A stretch of 64,000 nucleotides of DNA from NCBI GenBank assembly GCA_020849765.1, contig JADLAY010000069.1, positions 310,001 to 374,000 on the forward strand, written 5' to 3'. A program made the position numbers and the translations under genes. This stretch comes from Anaerolineae bacterium (GTDB lineage Bacteria > Chloroflexota > Anaerolineae > Aggregatilineales > Phototrophicaceae). The notes below the pieces were generated by a model. The model searched no databases, was not told the DNA's origin, and worked only from the letters and a program-made list of their open reading frames with translations. This document shows, piece by piece, positions 26,929 through 35,456 of this stretch; the first letter of the stretch is position 1, and each line of letters begins with the position of its first letter.

Positions 26929-26935
26929 TGCCTGT

Positions 26936-27919
26936 CTACGCCCGGATCTCCTGGCGTTGGAACAGCACGTAGGCGATCGCGAACAGCAGCAGCGTGATCG
27001 CGATCAAGCCGGTCAGATGCGGCCAGATGAGGAGAATGCTCTGGTCAAGCGGCAGCGGGGAGCCAATCAAGGCGCCCTGCAGCTCGGTTGGCAGCACCAG
27101 CCCGAACGAGCGCACCGCCGGGTTGAGCAGACCGACGGTCGCCTCGACGTAGAGCGTGTTCGGGGAGAAACGCGTCAACGTCTGCAAGAGCTGCGCCTGA
27201 TTGAGCGCCTGCTGCAAGGTGGTCGGTTCGCCTGGCTGGAGAATTCGCGCCAGCGAGCTGACGACGATGCTCCAGAAGACCATAAAGAACAACCACACGG
27301 CAATCGAAGCCAGTGCCGCCGTCGCCGACTGGCGGAAGACGGTCGAGAAGACCAGCGCCAGCGCCAGCCAGACGCCGCCGTAGAAGATCGTCCCGACCAG
27401 GAAGACGAGGATGCGCGCGACCTCCTCACCACTGGGCGGCAGCCCCAGCCCCAGGATGCCCAGGCCGATGATCAACAGCCAGATCGTCGCCAGCACCAGC
27501 GCCAGCGTGAACAACCCGGCCAGGAACTTGCCCAGCAGCAGCGCATCCCGGTAGATCGGCTGAGCCAGCACACGTGAGAGCGTGCGCTGGTTGAACTCGC
27601 CGTTCACGGCGTCGAACGCCAGCGTGATCGCCAGCAGCGGCACCAGGAAGCCGAGGAAGCCGATGAAGGCGGGCAGCGGATCTTGCGAGGTCGTGAACAG
27701 CTTGAGGAAGACGAACGGATCGCGCCCGACCGTGCTGCGGATGTTCTGCATCGCCGCGTAAACCGTCCCGGCAGCCGTCAGCACGATCAGCAGCTCCATA
27801 ATGCGCATGCGTGCGCTGGTCAGGTGATCGGCCATATCCTTGGCAACCACCACCCACAGGCCGCGCCACGGCGATCCTTCGCGCTCGCGCGTGCTACCGA
27901 GGTTAAGCGATTTGAGCAT
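26936..27919 (-). CDS. ABC-2 type transporter permease
   Basis: 327 residues with six membrane helices, in the order of ABC-2 exporters: helix 1 at about 40-56 (MELLIVLTAAGTVYAAM), a large amphipathic loop region with FDAVNGEFNQRTLSRVLAQPIYRDALLLGK, and further helices to the C-terminus. It exports an unidentified substrate with the ATPase encoded just upstream. GAGGAGGTGG precedes the ATG at 27919, which lies 17 bp inside the ATPase gene. The conserved ‘NEW3 protein, ATPase, permease’ trio is common in Chloroflexota and Firmicutes; the substrate is unknown. Confidence 0.88.
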   Translation of the reverse strand: MLKSLNLGSTREREGSPWRGLWVVVAKDMADHLTSARMRIMELLIVLTAAGTVYAAMQNIRSTVGRDPFVFLKLFTTSQDPLPAFIGFLGFLVPLLAITLAFDAVNGEFNQRTLSRVLAQPIYRDALLLGKFLAGLFTLALVLATIWLLIIGLGILGLGLPPSGEEVARILVFLVGTIFYGGVWLALALVFSTVFRQSATAALASIAVWLFFMVFWSIVVSSLARILQPGEPTTLQQALNQAQLLQTLTRFSPNTLYVEATVGLLNPAVRSFGLVLPTELQGALIGSPLPLDQSILLIWPHLTGLIAITLLLFAIAYVLFQRQEIRA

Positions 27920-28862
27920 GTTCCACCTCCTCGAAATACTGCGCGTAGATTTCATCCAGGCTGGGTATTTCGATGTCGAGCCGCTTCAGATCGCCACCCG
28001 CGCGCATGACGGCGTTGGCCGCCGCCGAACGCACGTCGCTGGTCGCCTCCAGCACGAACCAGTGGTTATCCCCCTGGCGCAGGCTGGTGATGTCCGGCAG
28101 GCTGCGCAGTGCCTCTTCAATCGACTGCGCGTGGTCGCCGTTGGTCTGCAGCTTGATGCGAAAGGCGCCACCGAGCACACGCTGCGCCAGGTCATCCACG
28201 GTGCCTTCCAGCATCTTGTGGCCGCGGTGGAACAGCCCGACGCGGTCGCAGACTTCCTGCACCTGGTAGAGCAGATGCGACGACAGCAGGATCGTGATGC
28301 CGCTGTCGCCCAACTCGCGGATGATGTTCAGGAACAGCCGCGCCGCTTCCGGGTCGAGGCCGAGCGTTGGCTCATCCATGATGATGATCTGCGGGCGCTT
28401 AATCAGCAGATCGGCGACGCCGAGCCGCTGGCGCATCCCGCGCGAGAAGGCGCCGACGTGTTTGTTGCTCACGTCCGCCAGCCCCATGCGCTCCAGCGCT
28501 TCGTCGATGCGGCTGTAGGCTTCGATGCGCGATAGCCCGTTCAGCTTGGCGATGTAGATCAGGTTCTCGCGCGCGGTCAGGTTGTCGTAGAACCCGATCT
28601 GATCCGGCAGGTAGCCGACGCGCGCCTTGACGCTGAGCGGGTTGCGCTCCGGGTCGTAGCCGAGCACGCGGACGCTGCCTGAGGTCGGTTCGGTCAGGCC
28701 GAGGATCATCAGGATCGTCGTCGTCTTGCCGGAACCGTTTGGTCCCAGCAAGCCATAGACTTCACCGCGCCGGATTTGCAGATCGAGCTTGTCGACGGCG
28801 GTGAATTTGCCGTACTGCTTGGTCAGGTTATGCGTCTCGATGACGAGGTTCTCATCGTTCAT
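27903..28862 (-). CDS. ABC exporter ATP-binding protein
   Basis: 319 residues. Walker A GPNGSGKT at 40-47, Q-loop in YLPDQIGF, signature FSRGMRQRLG, Walker B IIIMDEPTLGLDP and switch His in LLSSHLL are complete. The ~90-residue C-terminal extension (KMLEGTVDDLAQ... onward) is typical of ATPases paired with ABC-2 permeases such as those for antibiotics, lipids or Na+. It starts 21 bp after the NEW3 gene ends and overlaps the permease gene by 17 bp, so the three are one operon. Confidence 0.95.
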   Translation of the reverse strand: MNDENLVIETHNLTKQYGKFTAVDKLDLQIRRGEVYGLLGPNGSGKTTTILMILGLTEPTSGSVRVLGYDPERNPLSVKARVGYLPDQIGFYDNLTARENLIYIAKLNGLSRIEAYSRIDEALERMGLADVSNKHVGAFSRGMRQRLGVADLLIKRPQIIIMDEPTLGLDPEAARLFLNIIRELGDSGITILLSSHLLYQVQEVCDRVGLFHRGHKMLEGTVDDLAQRVLGGAFRIKLQTNGDHAQSIEEALRSLPDITSLRQGDNHWFVLEATSDVRSAAANAVMRAGGDLKRLDIEIPSLDEIYAQYFEEVEHAQIA

Positions 28863-28883
28863 CAGTCCCGTCCTTCACGCACT

Positions 28884-30065
28884 CTAGCGGCGGCCAAAGC
28901 GCAGCACGCTCAGACCGATGACCACGACCGCCGCGCCGATCAGGCCGATGCCGGCGATACCCCATAGCGTCGACGTCGTGACCGTGACGCGGTACTCGGC
29001 GGACTTGGAAGCGCCGTCGTCCGAACGCGCGCTGAAGTTGATCACGTAGTCGCCTGCGATCGCTTTGTCCGCCGGTTTCACCTGCGCCGTGATCTCAATC
29101 TGCTGGCCAGGCTCCAGATTGTCGATCGTGGCCGGGCTGAACTCGACCGACCAGTTGGACGGCTTGGACGCGGTCAGTTGGATGGCGCGGGCGGGCGCGG
29201 AGCCGGTGTTCGACACGACGAGCGTGACCGGCGTCTGCGAACCGCTCTCAGCCGAACCTGACAGGCGGCCGTCCGGCGTCGATAGGCCGAGCGTGGGCGT
29301 GCCGATGACCTCAGCCGTCATGTCGCTGGTGGCCTGCACGTCACCGCCCTGCGCCTGAACGCGGATCGTGTAGGTGCCCGCCTGTAGTTCATCGCTGGAG
29401 ATGGCCACCGCCTCGACGCTGATGCGCTGGGTGCTGTTGGCGCGCAGTGGGATGGTCGTCACTTCCTGGCTGGCCGATTTGAAGGTGACGTTGAAGGCGG
29501 GCGGCGCTTCCGATGTCAGGTCGACGTTCAGGTCTTCGTCGCCGTCGTTGCGCAGCGTGACGTTGTAACGGAAGGTCGTATCCGGCTTGCCGCGCAGCGT
29601 CGGCAGGTCGACGTTCAGTGCCAGGCTAGCGGGGGCTTTCTCCTGGATCGTGAGTTCGATCGGCAGCGTCGAGCGGTCGCCGTCGCCCTCGGCGATCACC
29701 GAGAAGTCATAGGTACCCGCTTCCAGATCTGCCGGGGGCTCGACACGCAGCTCGACCGAGGACGCGGCCTGCGGCTCGACGAAGACCGAGTCGACGATGC
29801 GCCCATCGCCGCGGAAGCTGGCCGCCCAGTCCTGCGGCAGATCCTGGATCTGCAAGCCTACGATCTGCGGCGTGCTGCCCGTCTCGACGGACAGGTCGAG
29901 GTTGATCGCCTCGCCGATGCCGAAGGTTTGCCCTGGATATTGCGTTGTGAGCAGCAGGGGCGGCAGGTCAATCGTCGAGGTGGTGGTCGTATCCTGCGCC
30001 ATCACCATCGTCCCGGACCCGATCAAAAGCACAAGAACAATGGCTAGTAATCCCAGGCGACGCAT
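28884..30065 (-). CDS. Secreted, membrane-anchored NEW3 beta-sandwich protein
   Basis: 393 residues. A signal peptide (MRRLGLLAIVLVLLIGSG to about MVMAQ), then about three Ig-like NEW3-type repeats with the pattern ‘G-x-Y-x-F-x-V’ strands (DLEAGTYDFSVIAEGDGD; LQAGTYTIRVQAQGG; IAGDYVINFSARSDDG), and a C-terminal membrane helix (WGIAGIGLIGAAVVVIGLSVL) followed by RFGRR. So it is exposed outside and anchored at its C-terminus. It probably works with the ABC-2 exporter whose genes follow, as a surface cargo-binding or docking protein. AAGGAG precedes the ATG at 30065; a longer frame to 30134 would cover the regulatory array. The ~350-residue ectodomain has no catalytic residues that I recognise. 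Confidence 0.85.
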   Translation of the reverse strand: MRRLGLLAIVLVLLIGSGTMVMAQDTTTTSTIDLPPLLLTTQYPGQTFGIGEAINLDLSVETGSTPQIVGLQIQDLPQDWAASFRGDGRIVDSVFVEPQAASSVELRVEPPADLEAGTYDFSVIAEGDGDRSTLPIELTIQEKAPASLALNVDLPTLRGKPDTTFRYNVTLRNDGDEDLNVDLTSEAPPAFNVTFKSASQEVTTIPLRANSTQRISVEAVAISSDELQAGTYTIRVQAQGGDVQATSDMTAEVIGTPTLGLSTPDGRLSGSAESGSQTPVTLVVSNTGSAPARAIQLTASKPSNWSVEFSPATIDNLEPGQQIEITAQVKPADKAIAGDYVINFSARSDDGASKSAEYRVTVTTSTLWGIAGIGLIGAAVVVIGLSVLRFGRR

Positions 30066-30114
30066 GTTGACATACTCCTTAACGCGGTAGCGCGTGATAG
30101 CTACTCTGTGCATA

Positions 30115-30185
30115 TCACCGCGCTGTAGCAGCATTGTGGCAGGGGCATGACGCGTCCGTTGCAGGCTGTTACGAACCCGTGACAG
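30115..30185 (-). promoter_or_regulatory. Pho-box-like tandem repeat array (7 units) of NEW3/ABC operon
   Basis: Seven hexamers on the plus strand: TCACCG (30115), TAGCAG (30126), TGGCAG (30137), TGACGC (30148), TTGCAG (30159), TTACGA (30169), TGACAG (30180), with periods 11, 11, 11, 11, 10, 11. Position 1 is T and position 4 is C in all seven, and position 3 is always a purine. In the gene direction the units are CTGTCAC, TCGTAAC, CTGCAAC, GCGTCAT, CTGCCAC, CTGCTAC and CGGTGAT with 3-4-nt spacers. It is 50-120 bp before the NEW3 start codon, the expected place for a PhoB-type activator. Confidence 0.6.
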
Positions 30186-30190
30186 CCTGC
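30161..30190 (-). terminator. Hairpin between HEAT-repeat and NEW3 genes
   Basis: GCAGGCTGTTACG (30161-30173) pairs with CGTGACAGCCTGC (30178-30190), 13 pairs with one T-G, 4-nt loop. It lies 17 bp after the HEAT-repeat stop and within the regulatory array, so it may end the HEAT-repeat message; no T-run is seen. Confidence 0.5.
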
Positions 30191-30207
30191 GCTTCCTCTA
30201 TATTGTC

Positions 30208-30927
30208 TCAGCGGGTGATGGCGTTCCAGCGCCGCTGCGTTTCTTTTTCGTCAGTCAGGTTGATCGTTCCGTTTTCGGCCACTTCGGGGGTGACGGTGGG
30301 CGGCGCGGAGTCGGCATGCGCTTTAAGCGCGTGTTTTGCCGCCGCCGTGCCCATCTGTTCGAGCGACGCGCGTGCCGCCTGAGCCACCTCGGCGTACGGA
30401 TCGCTGAGGAGTTCGGCCAGGGCGCTGATGACGCTCTTATCCCGGCTACTGGCCAGGGCGCGGACTGCCGCCACGCGCACCCAACCGCTCTCGTCGTGCA
30501 GGGCTTGCAGCAGTCCTTCGAGCACGGGCTGGCCGCCGATGCGCGCCAGCACCTCGACAGTGGCTTCGCGCGCCGTTCGTTCACCGTCGGCCAGCACCGT
30601 CGTCAGCGCGGGCAGTGCCTCCGCGCCATAAGCGGTGACTGCGTTGATGATTGCCTCGCGCACGTCGTGATCCGGGTCGCCTAATCGCGAGACCAGCGCC
30701 GCGAGCACCTCTGGATCGCGCTCATCAGCCAGAGCTTGCACGGTTTGCAGGCGCACCTGCCAATCGCGATGGCGCAAGCCTGCCAGCGGCGATTCGCTCG
30801 CTGGAGCTTCGATCACCTGGACAGCCTGCTTGCGCGACCGAGCACGTTTGCGCATGTACCAACCGGCGAAAACCGCCCCCACCAGCCCGACAGAACTCAA
30901 CACGCCGAACAAGACACGCATGATCAT
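30208..30927 (-). CDS. Membrane-anchored HEAT-repeat protein
   Basis: 239 residues. An N-terminal membrane helix (about residues 5-24, VLFGVLSSVGLVGAVFAGWYM) and an arginine/lysine-rich stop (RKRARSRKQ) place the rest in the cytoplasm. From about residue 50 there are four HEAT-like helical repeats: RDWQVRLQTVQALADE, HDVREAIINAVTAYG, RTAREATVEVLARIG and GWVRVAAVRALASSRD. HEAT repeats form an elongated protein-binding surface. The last ~50 residues are low complexity. ATG at 30927 with GAGG 7 bp upstream. It may be a scaffold for the neighbouring export and protease functions, but this is only from proximity. Confidence 0.75.
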   Translation of the reverse strand: MIMRVLFGVLSSVGLVGAVFAGWYMRKRARSRKQAVQVIEAPASESPLAGLRHRDWQVRLQTVQALADERDPEVLAALVSRLGDPDHDVREAIINAVTAYGAEALPALTTVLADGERTAREATVEVLARIGGQPVLEGLLQALHDESGWVRVAAVRALASSRDKSVISALAELLSDPYAEVAQAARASLEQMGTAAAKHALKAHADSAPPTVTPEVAENGTINLTDEKETQRRWNAITR

Positions 30928-31284
30928 GGCTGAACCTCAGATTTCTACACTGCAGCGTGATAGGCTGATCGATCATCGGTAAAACGCTGTCACTTTTTGG
31001 CTTTTGCTCCAGTAGTGACCGCTGCCTGCGCCCGGCATCGTGTTCGCCGATCCGCATGAGAGATCAACGGCAGACGGTCGGTTGATGTCGGGGAGCGCCC
31101 CGGTTCGTGATAGGGTTGATCTGTAGGGTCAGCATAACGAAGCGGCGTAAGAAAACCATCACCGCCGTGTTACGAGTTCGACACATGAGGTGTCAATCTG
31201 GTGGCATCGGGCTGCGCCAGACGGACGGCTGCATAGATGGGCAGCCGTCACGTGGCGCGGGCATAGCTTAGTCTGGGACGTCCG
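30928..31284. other. Intergenic region with possible repeat units and hairpin
   Basis: Between the HEAT-repeat gene and sugar transporter 3. A hairpin at 31224-31249 (GACGGCTGC pairing with GCAGCCGTC, 8-nt loop) lies 36 bp after the transporter stop and probably stabilises or ends that transcript. Units TCACCG (31159), TTACGA (31170), ACACAT (31181) and TGTCAA (31191) weakly repeat the 11-bp pattern seen upstream of the NEW3 operon. No gene is supported here. Confidence 0.5.
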
Positions 31285-32178
31285 TCAGCCCTTGACCGAA
31301 CCGAAGGTCAGGCCGCGGATGAAGTAGCGCTGGAAGAAGACGAATACCAGTAGCGTCGGGATGCTGGCGTAAACGGCCATGGCCGACTGCACGCCGTAAG
31401 CGACGCTGTATTGCCCCTTGAGCGAGGCGAGGCCGACCATGACCGTCCGCATCTCGTCGGAGCGGATCAGGATCACCGGCCACAGAAAGTCGTTCCAGAT
31501 CCAGGTGAATTGAAGCGTTGTCAACACGGCCAGCGCCGGCAGGCTCAGCGGCAGCATCAGGCGTGTCAGGATCTGCCACTCGTTCGCCCCGTCGATGATG
31601 GCCGCCTCGCGGATGGCCGTCGGCACGGCGGCGAAGAAGTTCTTCAGGATCAAGGTGCAAATCGGGATACCGAAGGCGATGTGGATGAGGATCAGCGACC
31701 AGAGCGTGTCGTAGAGGCCCAGATCATTGAACAGGCGGAACAGCGGAATCAGCGCGATTTGCGGCGGAAAGAACAGCCCGGCGACGAAGAAAATGAACAG
31801 TGCATTGCTGCCGCGGAATTTCAGCTTGCTCAGCGTATACCCGGCCAGCACGCCAAGACTGATCGAAATGATCGTCGCGGGGATCGTCACGAAGAACGAA
31901 TTGCGGATGTAGATGCCGGCATTGCCGCCGTTCCAGGCTTCGACGTAATTGGTCAGCTCAAAGCTGCGCGGTATCGCCCACACGCCGACCTCGGCGATCT
32001 CTGCGGTCGATTTGAGCGACGCCAACAGCACGCCGATGCTCGGCGCGGAATACATCAGCACGATGATCGTCAGCAGTACGTAGAAGATGATCATCGGGAC
32101 ACGGCTGGACTGCGCGCGATCCGATGCCAGGCTGGCCGTCGCTGCCCGGCGATCGTTGTGCGCGATGGTCTTAGTCAT
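31285..32178 (-). CDS. Sugar ABC transporter 3, MalG-type permease
   Basis: 297 residues, six predicted membrane helices. EAA loop TAIREAAIIDGANEWQILTR near residues 185-204 and terminal FFQRYFIRGLTFGSVKG typical of MalG. The ATG at 32178 overlaps the MalF-type gene's end by 8 bp, and GTGGAG precedes it. It forms the channel for the substrate caught by the binding protein at 33246-34508. No ATPase is in the cassette. Confidence 0.9.
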   Translation of the reverse strand: MTKTIAHNDRRAATASLASDRAQSSRVPMIIFYVLLTIIVLMYSAPSIGVLLASLKSTAEIAEVGVWAIPRSFELTNYVEAWNGGNAGIYIRNSFFVTIPATIISISLGVLAGYTLSKLKFRGSNALFIFFVAGLFFPPQIALIPLFRLFNDLGLYDTLWSLILIHIAFGIPICTLILKNFFAAVPTAIREAAIIDGANEWQILTRLMLPLSLPALAVLTTLQFTWIWNDFLWPVILIRSDEMRTVMVGLASLKGQYSVAYGVQSAMAVYASIPTLLVFVFFQRYFIRGLTFGSVKG

Positions 32179-33052
32179 AGAGACGCTCCACCTGGGCTGA
32201 CTGGCGGAAATAGACGGCGATCACCGCAAGTGTAATCAGGAAGAGGACGACCGCGATCGCGCTGCCGTAGCCCATGTTGTATTTCTGGAACGATTCGTTG
32301 TACATGAACATGGCGAGGTTATCCGACGAATGGAACGGCCCGCCACGGGTCATCACGTAGAGCACGTCGAAGCTCTTGAGTGAGTTGATCACCGCCAGCG
32401 CGATGACGACGACGCTGGCTGGCGCGAGCAGCGGGACGATCACCCGGCGCACGCGCTGGAAGTAGTTGGCCCCGTCGATGTGAGCAGCCTCGATCAATTC
32501 CTGCGGGATTGCCGTCAACCCGGCCAGGAAGATGACCATGGAGAGCGCCGTTTGCTGCCACGACCAGGCCAGAATCACCGCCAGCAGCGCAAACTGCGGC
32601 TTGGCGAGCCACGCCTGCGCCAGATTCTCCAGCCCAATGTTGCGCAGCGTGGCATTGATCAGGCCCCAGTTCGGCTGGTAAATCCACAACCAGATCTGCC
32701 CGATCACGGCCAGGGCCAGCGCAATCGGCAGGTAGAACATCGACTTATAGATATTCGCGAAGATGCCGCGTTCGTGTAAGACCAGCGCCAGCGCCAGGCC
32801 ACCGCCGGTGGGGACGATGATGGCGGCGACCGTCCAGATCAGCGTGTTGCCGATGGCGTTGCTGAACAGGCGGTCACTGAACATCTTTTCAAAGTTCGCC
32901 AGCCCAACAAAGTTGTAGTTGACGTCGAAACCATTCCAATCGGTCAGACTGTAATAGAAAGACGACAATAAAGGAAACACCACGAAGGCGATATACACGG
33001 CAAGCGGCAACGCCAGAAATAACGCGGCCCATCGATAGGTTGTACGTGTCAT
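32171..33052 (-). CDS. Sugar ABC transporter 3, MalF-type permease
   Basis: 293 residues, six predicted helices; first at about 10-30 (ALFLALPLAVYIAFVVFPLL). The EAA loop reads QELIEAAHIDGANYFQRVRR. The ATG at 33052 has GGAGGAGG directly upstream, better than a GTG/ATG 27 bp earlier. The ~190-bp gap from the binding-protein stop (33246) carries a 10-bp-stem hairpin, so it is expected to be translated less than the binding protein. Confidence 0.9.
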   Translation of the reverse strand: MTRTTYRWAALFLALPLAVYIAFVVFPLLSSFYYSLTDWNGFDVNYNFVGLANFEKMFSDRLFSNAIGNTLIWTVAAIIVPTGGGLALALVLHERGIFANIYKSMFYLPIALALAVIGQIWLWIYQPNWGLINATLRNIGLENLAQAWLAKPQFALLAVILAWSWQQTALSMVIFLAGLTAIPQELIEAAHIDGANYFQRVRRVIVPLLAPASVVVIALAVINSLKSFDVLYVMTRGGPFHSSDNLAMFMYNESFQKYNMGYGSAIAVVLFLITLAVIAVYFRQSAQVERLYD

Positions 33053-33093
33053 TACGCCTCCTCCAGAACAGACGACCATACCCAGACGATGGT

Positions 33094-33119
33094 GGGGACA
33101 TACACGGGCGTATGTCCCC
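33094..33119 (-). repeat. Intercistronic hairpin between binding protein 3 and its permease
   Basis: GGGGACATAC (33094-33103) pairs perfectly with GTATGTCCCC (33110-33119), 6-nt loop. It lies between the binding-protein and MalF-type genes (both leftward). It resembles palindromes at 57446-57477 and 63521-63540 in having runs of G/C with flanking TAC-like ends, so a repeat-element origin is possible. Confidence 0.6.
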
Positions 33120-33245
33120 GATCAGTGCTCATCTCGTCAGCCGTTTGCCGGGGGCGACCCTGGCTTTGGGATGCGGCGACGCAAACGGCTTCCGGCTCTA
33201 CAAGCACATCACAAACATCACCATTCGGGTCAGCAGCGAACCGCG

Positions 33246-34508
33246 TTATGACCCAAAGACATCGTCGGCGACCGCCTGGGCTTCATCCAGGTAAGCCATG
33301 TAACCCGACGGATCATTCATGAACTGCGCGAACATGTTCAGGCCACCCTCAGCCATCGGCGGCGTGGTCGAAAGATCGTAGCCGCTGAGGAACTGAACCT
33401 GCGCCAGATAATCAGCAGCCTTCTTCATGACGGGCGAGTAGATGCTGGTGTCGACATTGTTGACCGCTGCCAGTGCGCCCTGGCCGAGTGCCCAGGTCGC
33501 CTGCGATTCGGGGGTCAGCATGTGCAGCAGCAGGGCCTTGGCGCCATCAGGATTCGCCGCCGAGGCGGGAACCGCCCAACCGTCAACCGTGCCGTGCGTG
33601 ACGACCGGCAGATCGGGATTGATGACCGGGAAGGGGAAGAAGTCGTAGTCTTCGCCCGCAACCAGACCATTGCCATCCCAGTAACCGGTGATGAAGGTGC
33701 CCATCAGGGTCATGGCCGCATCGCCGTTGGCGACCTGGTCAGCCGCGTCCGTCCAGTCATAGGCATTGGCGTCCGGCACGAAGTAACCGGCGTCCGTCAA
33801 CTGCTTCCAGGTTTCCATCGCAGTCGCAACTTCCGGATCGTTGTAGGCAGCTTCGCCCGCCATCAACGCCTGGCGATAGTCCGCGCCAGCTGTGTAGGAG
33901 ACCATGTAGTCGAACCAGAACTGCGCGGGCCAGCGATTGAGCGAGCCGAGCGCGATCGGGTTGACGCCCGCCGCCTTCAGCGTGTCGCACATGGCAATGA
34001 AACCATCCCAGGTGGTCGGCATTTCCGTGATCCCTGCCGCTTCCATAACCTTGGGGTTGTAGAAGAAGCCGACGATATGCACGTTCATCGGGATATTGTA
34101 GATCTCGCCGTTGTAGACCGCAGCAGGCTTGACGCCGGCCGGGATGATGTCATCCAGGCTGTTCTCGTCCCAGAAGTCGGTCAGCGGCAGCAGACGGTCG
34201 GCATCGACGACGAACTGCGTACGCGCGCCCGCCCAGTACGAGAAGATGTCCGGCGGGTTGTTGCCCGCAATCGTGACCAGGATCTGGGTCTTGAAGTCTT
34301 CGTGACCGGCGGAGTTATCGACGATCTTGTATTCCGGGTGCGCCGCTTCGAAGGTGTCGAACAGGGCGGTCATCGTCTCCTGGCCGAGTGCGCTGCTGTA
34401 GTAGTGGACGATGCTGATGTCCTGCTGCTGCGCCATCACCACCGCGCCGCCGATCAGCAGCACGACTGCGAAGACGGTCAGGCCAAACAGAAGCCTCTTG
34501 ATACTCAT
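33246..34508 (-). CDS. Sugar ABC transporter 3, extracellular solute-binding protein
   Basis: 420 residues, family 1 binding protein. Signal sequence MSIKRLLFGLTVFAVVLLIGGAVVMAQ without a lipobox. The mature part opens DISIVHYYSSALGQETM, and PPDIFSYWAGARTQFV, NIPMNVHIVGFFYNPKVMEAAG and WAVPASAANPDGAKALLLHML are the hinge and lobe segments usual in sugar-binding proteins. GGGAGAAAG lies before the ATG. The catabolic genes upstream (SDR to the TPP enzyme) are on the same strand, so its substrate is probably what they degrade, perhaps an acidic or oxidised sugar. Confidence 0.9.
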   Translation of the reverse strand: MSIKRLLFGLTVFAVVLLIGGAVVMAQQQDISIVHYYSSALGQETMTALFDTFEAAHPEYKIVDNSAGHEDFKTQILVTIAGNNPPDIFSYWAGARTQFVVDADRLLPLTDFWDENSLDDIIPAGVKPAAVYNGEIYNIPMNVHIVGFFYNPKVMEAAGITEMPTTWDGFIAMCDTLKAAGVNPIALGSLNRWPAQFWFDYMVSYTAGADYRQALMAGEAAYNDPEVATAMETWKQLTDAGYFVPDANAYDWTDAADQVANGDAAMTLMGTFITGYWDGNGLVAGEDYDFFPFPVINPDLPVVTHGTVDGWAVPASAANPDGAKALLLHMLTPESQATWALGQGALAAVNNVDTSIYSPVMKKAADYLAQVQFLSGYDLSTTPPMAEGGLNMFAQFMNDPSGYMAYLDEAQAVADDVFGS

Positions 34509-34605
34509 GATCTTTCTCCCTATAGACTCAAAATGGTTCTAAATGTCGTACTGCTCTTGCCGCTGTGAAACTTCATATCACTCCTTTCGCTAGCGCTCTT
34601 TCCAC

Positions 34606-35379
34606 TCATTTGGCAACCCAGCCGCAGTCCACTAACACGTCCACGCCGGTCATGAAAGAGGCTTTGCTGCTCGCCAGGAAATAAATCACTTCTGCGATCT
34701 CCATCGGGTCGGCCCAGCGCTTGAAGGCCTGTTCGGCCTCGCGCAGAGTCTTGACTTGCTCGAACGGCAGTCCGGTCTTGCCCGATTCGATCTCGATGTC
34801 GCCGCGCAGCATCGGGGTATCGACCGAGCCGGGGCTGATGGAATTGACACGGATGTTGTCGTTGGCAACTTCCCAGGCCAGCGCGCGCGAGAAGGCCATG
34901 ATTGCCCCTTTGGTCGCGCCGTAGGTCGAGTGATCGATCTGGCCGACGTGCGCCGAGACGGAGGCCATATTAACGATGGCACCTTCGCGCTTGGCCTTTA
35001 GCACAGGCAGGACGTACTTGCAGAACAGGAACGTTCCGCCCACGTTGATGTTGAACACCTGCTTGAATCGCTCATAGTTGATGTCTTCGACTGCGGCGAC
35101 CAGCACGACGCCCGCGTTGTTGACCAGCACGTCAATCGTGCCGAACGCTGCCAACGTCTGGGTGACGGCGGACTTGACGGCGCTCTCGTCGGAGACGTCA
35201 CAGACCAGGCCGAGGCACTCCGGCCCGGACGCGCTCAATTCCGCCGCCAGTTCGTTCACCTCCGGCAGAATGTCCACCAGGGCGACCCGGTAGCCGTTCT
35301 GATTGAATAACCGTGCCGTCGCTGCGCCTATCCCGCGTGCCGCGCCGGTAACCACCGCGACAGGTTCCGTTTTGCTCAT
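34606..35379 (-). CDS. Short-chain dehydrogenase/reductase
   Basis: 257 residues, classical SDR. NAD(P)-binding TGAARGIG at about 11-18, NNAG near 88-91, catalytic Ser in the NMASVSAHVG stretch and YGATK (Tyr and Lys). Aspartate at the end of the second strand (VALVDILPEV) favours NAD. These enzymes interconvert alcohols and ketones on sugars or polyols. It lies 77 bp downstream of the BKACE gene and 97 bp upstream of the transporter genes. GAAGGA precedes the ATG. The substrate is presumably an intermediate of the surrounding pathway. Confidence 0.92.
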   Translation of the reverse strand: MSKTEPVAVVTGAARGIGAATARLFNQNGYRVALVDILPEVNELAAELSASGPECLGLVCDVSDESAVKSAVTQTLAAFGTIDVLVNNAGVVLVAAVEDINYERFKQVFNINVGGTFLFCKYVLPVLKAKREGAIVNMASVSAHVGQIDHSTYGATKGAIMAFSRALAWEVANDNIRVNSISPGSVDTPMLRGDIEIESGKTGLPFEQVKTLREAEQAFKRWADPMEIAEVIYFLASSKASFMTGVDVLVDCGWVAK

Positions 35380-35456
35380 GTTCGCAATCCTTCGGTGACG
35401 TAAGAACCCATCCTCTAAAAAACCTCACACCCTCGCTCAAAGCCAGGCGCCTGTCG

